Of a DNA stretch of 64,000 nucleotides, positions 61,452 through 64,000 are shown piece after piece (position 1 is the stretch's first letter; the number at the start of each line of letters is the position of its first letter). The translations under genes and the position numbers were made by a program. The notes beneath the pieces were generated by a model. That model was not told the origin of the DNA. It saw nothing but the letters and a program-made list of their open reading frames with translations, and searched no databases. Source of the DNA: Pseudolabrys sp963742345 (GTDB lineage: Bacteria; Pseudomonadota; Alphaproteobacteria; Rhizobiales; Xanthobacteraceae); contig CAVULO010000007.1 in NCBI GenBank assembly GCA_963742345.1, forward strand, positions 124,001 through 188,000, given 5' to 3'.

Positions 61452-62177
61452 ATGCCTCATGCGCTCGGATCAAGGCCCATCAAGCAGAACACAGGGCGCA
61501 AGAAAGCTCGCGCCCCGCTGTTTGATCCTGCGGTGTTTTTAGCGACCGCGGCCGTTGGTCGAGATATTTCCAAGCATTTAAAGAGAGAAGTGATTTTTGC
61601 TCAGGGCGACGATGCGAATGCGGTTTTCTATATCAAGAAGGGCAAGGTCAAAGTCGCCGTCATATCCAAGCAAGGAAAGGAAGCCGTCGTCGCACTGCTG
61701 GGGCCAAACGAATTTGTCGGCGAGGGATGTTTGATTGGGCAGCCGAAGCGTTTGACGACCGCGTCTGCAATGACGGAATGCGAAACGATGCGGGTGGAAA
61801 AGACGGAAATCCAGCGGGTCCTTCATGACGAGCCCGCATTTTCGCAGATGTTTGTCTCGCATATTCTGGCGAGGAATGCCCGGGTCGAAGAAGACCTGGT
61901 CGATCAGCTCTTCAACTCAACCGAAAAACGGCTTGCGCGGCTGTTGCTGCTGTTGGCGAATTTTGGGAAGGAAGGCCGGCCGGAGCCAATTCTTGCGAAA
62001 ATCAGCCAGGAAACACTCGCTGAGATGATCGGCACGACCCGGTCGCGCGTGAGCCACTTCATGAATAAGTTCCGCCAACTTGGGTTCATTGACTACAACG
62101 GACATCTCGAAGTCCATAATTCCTTGTTGGGTGTGCTGCTGGCGGATCAGCCACGCACAGTGATCGCGGCGAAGTAA
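61452..62177 (+). CDS. Crp/Fnr family transcriptional regulator
   Basis: 241 aa. Cyclic-nucleotide-like sensor domain at about 25-145 (KREVIFAQGDDANAVFYIKK, GPNEFVGEGCLIGQ), a dimerisation helix (VSHILARNARVEEDLVDQLF) and a C-terminal winged helix (TLAEMIGTTRSRVSHFMNKF). No Cys cluster for an FNR iron-sulfur centre is present. The recognition helix reads TTRSRVSH, differing from the ExxSR of FNR/FixK and RETVGR of CRP, so it probably binds a different sequence. ATG 61452 is preferred over GTG 61449. Effector unknown. Confidence 0.9.
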   Translation: MPHALGSRPIKQNTGRKKARAPLFDPAVFLATAAVGRDISKHLKREVIFAQGDDANAVFYIKKGKVKVAVISKQGKEAVVALLGPNEFVGEGCLIGQPKRLTTASAMTECETMRVEKTEIQRVLHDEPAFSQMFVSHILARNARVEEDLVDQLFNSTEKRLARLLLLLANFGKEGRPEPILAKISQETLAEMIGTTRSRVSHFMNKFRQLGFIDYNGHLEVHNSLLGVLLADQPRTVIAAK

Positions 62178-62389
62178 GATCTCGCATGGCGGACATTCAC
62201 ACCAAGCCTGTGGACAATCAGGTCACGTGAGCAATTTTGTACAGATTTATTTTTTGAATTTGAGGAAACAGGATGGTTCGAGAGATCAAAGCCAAGCGCC
62301 CAGGTTTTTCGATTCAGCCTTAAGAAACATCTTTCTGATCGAGAGTCCTCAAACCGCGCCGGACAAGCGTCCGGGCGAAGGGAACTTAC

Positions 62390-62599
62390 ATGCGTTTTCA
62401 AGAAGCACCGCGCATGCTCAGGCCGCCCATGCTCGCGCCAATAGACCCGTGCCCGGTATGCGGCGCCGAGACCACTCTTGCAGAAATTGAGCCGCACCCA
62501 TTGCACAATAATTTTGAAATTCACGGATACGTCTGTGACCGGTGCGGACCCACCAAATCCCTGGTGGTGGTTCGCTCACCACCACTTCAGTTGATTTAG
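62390..62599 (+). CDS. Small zinc-ribbon-like protein (69 aa)
   Basis: 69 aa with two CxxC knuckles, CPVC (C21, C24) and CDRC (C49, C52), spaced like a zinc ribbon, and a central EIEPHPLHNNFEIHGYV beta segment. Start ATG 62390 with a weak GGGAAC site. Short zinc-binding proteins of this shape are frequent in Rhizobiales. Function unknown. Real-gene status rests on the Cys pattern. Confidence 0.6.
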   Translation: MRFQEAPRMLRPPMLAPIDPCPVCGAETTLAEIEPHPLHNNFEIHGYVCDRCGPTKSLVVVRSPPLQLI

Positions 62600-62766
62600 G
62601 TTTTCGAACGCGGCTCGCATTTCAGGATTGGTCTCGGGATCCGGTTTTGAACTCGGCCGCCTGTCAAAACGGCGGCAAGCCGGCCACCGCATCCAGCCCA
62701 GACCTTTAGGCAGCCGGGGCTCGCGCCCCAGCTGCAACTCTCGACGCTGATGTTTCCGGTTATCGG

Positions 62767-63133
62767 CTATTTCAGGACGTTGAGCATCTTGGCGCAAGCT
62801 TCGGCGACGTTGTTGTTAGGCGTTTCCATGCCAGGAAACGTTGCCCAGCCGCCCTTCTCGATGAACGAGTTCTTGTTTCCAAGAATCCGTCGCCTTAAGT
62901 TCAGCCAAAGTCGCCTTGGCTGCGGTGGCGTGCTGAAAGTTGTCGACACAGATCGGCGCGAGCACAGATACAACCGCGTTTTTGGCACTTTGCTCCGCCA
63001 TTTTCGTGGCCGTATGTCCGAGCATCCATCCGCCCCACCCGAAGCCGATGATGGCTGTTGCGAGGCAGCCCGCGAAGGCTCCCTGCATAAGACGAGTAAG
63101 TGACTCTCCCTGGAAGATTGCAGGCAATTGCAT
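62767..63133 (-). CDS. Hypothetical membrane-anchored protein (about 121 aa), frameshifted
   Basis: Start ATG 63133 has a clear AGGAGACGTC site. N-terminal helix (FAGCLATAIIGFGWGGWMLG, residues 18-37) is followed by a soluble part with AVVSVLAPICVDNFQHATAA. The frame changes after ATDSWKQ near 62870 (one extra base); the correct continuation is NSFIEKGGWATFPGMETPNN and ends AEACAKMLNVLK at 62767. The C-terminus of the uncorrected frame is different and unlikely. Belongs to a family common in Bradyrhizobium-like genomes; function unknown. Confidence 0.65.
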
Positions 63134-63437
63134 GACGTCTCCTTCCGCCCGACATGTTTCGGAGCGAGGGTAACGGACACCCCGTTGGGGTCCGATCACA
63201 AGGTGATGTGGAGGGCCGGCCGCTTTGAGCTGGCGTTTCGGTCGCAGATGTTATCCGCCCTTATCGGGCTAAAGTCGATGGTCAATGCGGTCACGGATCA
63301 AGCATCAAATCCGCGAATGCGTAAGCGTCACTGACATGAAAATCGAAATAAAAACTTCGTGCATATTACAGTTTCGATTGGTCGCGCATATGTCGAGACT
63401 TCACCCTGACGATCCGAGCAATGGGAAGTAACGGCCA
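63134..63437. other. 304-bp region without a supported gene
   Basis: Divergent intergenic region between the membrane-anchored hypothetical protein and the 54-aa gene. A 68-codon frame exists but has no start context or family resemblance. The part nearest 63350 is AT-rich (TGAAAATCGAAATAAAAAC) and may hold the promoter of the 54-aa gene. Confidence 0.5.
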
Positions 63438-63602
63438 ATGACGGAGTCTAATCCGCATTACATCAATGAATGTCAATCCGACTTCCGCGCGGTCAAGGAA
63501 GGCTGGTACGCGATGGACGCACACGGCAACCTCCTATTTGGTCCATTTTCCGATCGGGAGAATTGCCTGACGAGAATCAATGAACTGGTCAGCGCCCATT
63601 GA
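63438..63602 (+). CDS. Small conserved hypothetical protein (54 aa)
   Basis: 54-aa frame starting MTESNPHYINECQSDFRAVK and ending RENCLTRINELVSAH. The middle reads GWYAMDAHGNLLFGPFSDRE, a compact beta-rich core of the kind seen in short Bradyrhizobium proteins of unknown function. GGGAAG lies about 9 nt before the ATG. Acidic and polar, no membrane segment. Short, but coding character (codon bias, core motif) is convincing. Confidence 0.65.
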   Translation: MTESNPHYINECQSDFRAVKEGWYAMDAHGNLLFGPFSDRENCLTRINELVSAH

Positions 63603-63787
63603 GTCGCGGCCAAACGCACCGAACCCAGAGTCCACATGACCAACCGCCGCAAACGCCCGCACGATCCAAGCAAAAGGTCCATCGCAAGGTGGGAAAATGA
63701 GGGTGGCGCGACCAAAAATCGTCGCGGCAAGGGCCCGCTTCTGCCGATAGCTGACAGTGGTTTAAAAAACCGAAGAGCGGTGCGGCC

Positions 63788-63819
63788 AAAAAAAGAAGCC
63801 CGAGGGACGCTCGGGCTTC
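63788..63819 (-). terminator. Intrinsic terminator of the phasin gene
   Basis: Ten-bp stem (GAAGCCCGAG/CTCGGGCTTC with GGACG loop, 63795-63819) followed on the minus strand by seven T residues (63788-63794 as A on the plus strand). It is 30 nt downstream of the phasin stop. Confidence 0.92.
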
Positions 63820-63848
63820 GAAAATGCATAAACTGAGTTGGAACAAGC

Positions 63849-64000
63849 TTACGAGAGCTGGCTAAATGCCTTAGCGGCACCCGCCTTGAGAGGCTCTGTG
63901 GTCGCAAGCGTAGTTTTTTGAGCCAGCATTGCGAGTTCCTTGGCTTGCTCGGTCAGCGTTTCGAACTGCTTGCGTGAATGAGTGGTCGACAGTTCAAAAA
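63849..64000 (-). CDS. Phasin family protein (partial, C-terminal end)
   Basis: The last 50 residues of a protein that enters from the right edge, stop at 63849. Minus-strand translation gives ELSTTHSRKQFETLTEQAKE, then LAMLAQKTTLATTEPLKAGA, then AKAFSQLS: an amphipathic helical, Ala/Gln-rich tail typical of phasins, which coat polyhydroxyalkanoate granules. The N-terminal part lies outside the window. A strong terminator follows. Confidence 0.8.
   Translation of the reverse strand, partial: FELSTTHSRKQFETLTEQAKELAMLAQKTTLATTEPLKAGAAKAFSQLS

Noticed and set aside
63128..63334. 68-aa frame in the 304-bp gap before the 54-aa gene
   Set aside because: No ribosome site, begins opposite the start of the leftward gene, and no conserved pattern seen.
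63636..63836. 66-aa basic frame on the plus strand (MTNRRKRPHDPSKRS...)
   Set aside because: Its last third is made from the phasin terminator hairpin and A tract read in sense, and it has only a weak ribosome site. The N-terminal half could still be part of a tiny protein, but I cannot support it.

Overview
The window looks like chromosomal DNA from an alphaproteobacterium, most likely Hyphomicrobiales (a Bradyrhizobium/Rhodopseudomonas/Xanthobacteraceae-type soil bacterium). This rests on high GC, the style of the proteins (phasin, GlsB/YeaQ, DUF3309, VIT family, a long IF-1 beside an RhlE-type helicase, an mlaEFD operon with a STAS-MlaE fusion), a CtrA-like TTAA-N7-TTAA site, an FNR/FixK-type box and intergenic palindromes. 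I see no rRNA, tRNA, CRISPR array, prophage or transposase gene.

The left and middle parts (1-38 kb) are an accessory catabolic region crowded with uptake systems. They hold a Liv-type branched-chain/aromatic acid ABC transporter (1-4.3 kb, with fused LivH-LivM) beside a reductase-like SDR and an alpha/beta hydrolase; an SsuABC-like transporter (6.2-8.8 kb); a cyclase and a TauE-type exporter; a compact Rieske ferredoxin / 82-aa protein / amidohydrolase / Bug binding protein / M24 peptidase run (10.6-14.9 kb); slipin, cupin and GST genes; a second SsuABC-like system with two permeases followed by an LVIVD-repeat protein (18.6-23.4 kb); a CobW GTPase; a third SsuABC-like system (24.5-27.1 kb); an isoquinoline-1-oxidoreductase-like molybdenum enzyme; MetF; an IpdAB-like CoA-transferase; two Gfo/Idh/MocA oxidoreductases; and mlaEFD.

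From 38.9 to 59.2 kb lies a second catabolic block: Ldh-type dehydrogenase, ACMSD-like amidohydrolase, CoxL-type molybdenum hydroxylase, semialdehyde dehydrogenase, SDR, MmgE/PrpD, an Fbp-type ABC transporter, enoyl-CoA hydratase, CaiB CoA-transferase, then RhlE helicase, IF-1, an S10 peptidase, a second LVIVD protein and a second Bug binding protein. Almost every gene here carries several +/-1 frameshifts that restore good homology when corrected. I read this as poor base accuracy in the assembly rather than mass gene decay. I annotate each such gene as one locus from its start to its restored stop, with approximate shift positions.

From 59.3 kb to the end is a stress-type cluster: VIT transporter, DUF3309, GlsB, a Crp/Fnr regulator with an atypical recognition helix, small zinc-ribbon and membrane proteins, and a phasin with a clear terminator.

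The genes together suggest an organism that imports many different organic acids or sulfonate-like and aromatic compounds and feeds them through molybdenum hydroxylases, dehydrogenases and CoA chemistry. The most promising under-described elements are the recurring pairing of LVIVD proteins with solute-binding proteins, the Rieske protein with an enlarged cluster-binding loop and its overlapping 82-aa partner, a 15-bp motif shared by two transporter promoters, an sRNA candidate with anti-Shine-Dalgarno loops, and a 21-bp inverted-repeat element.
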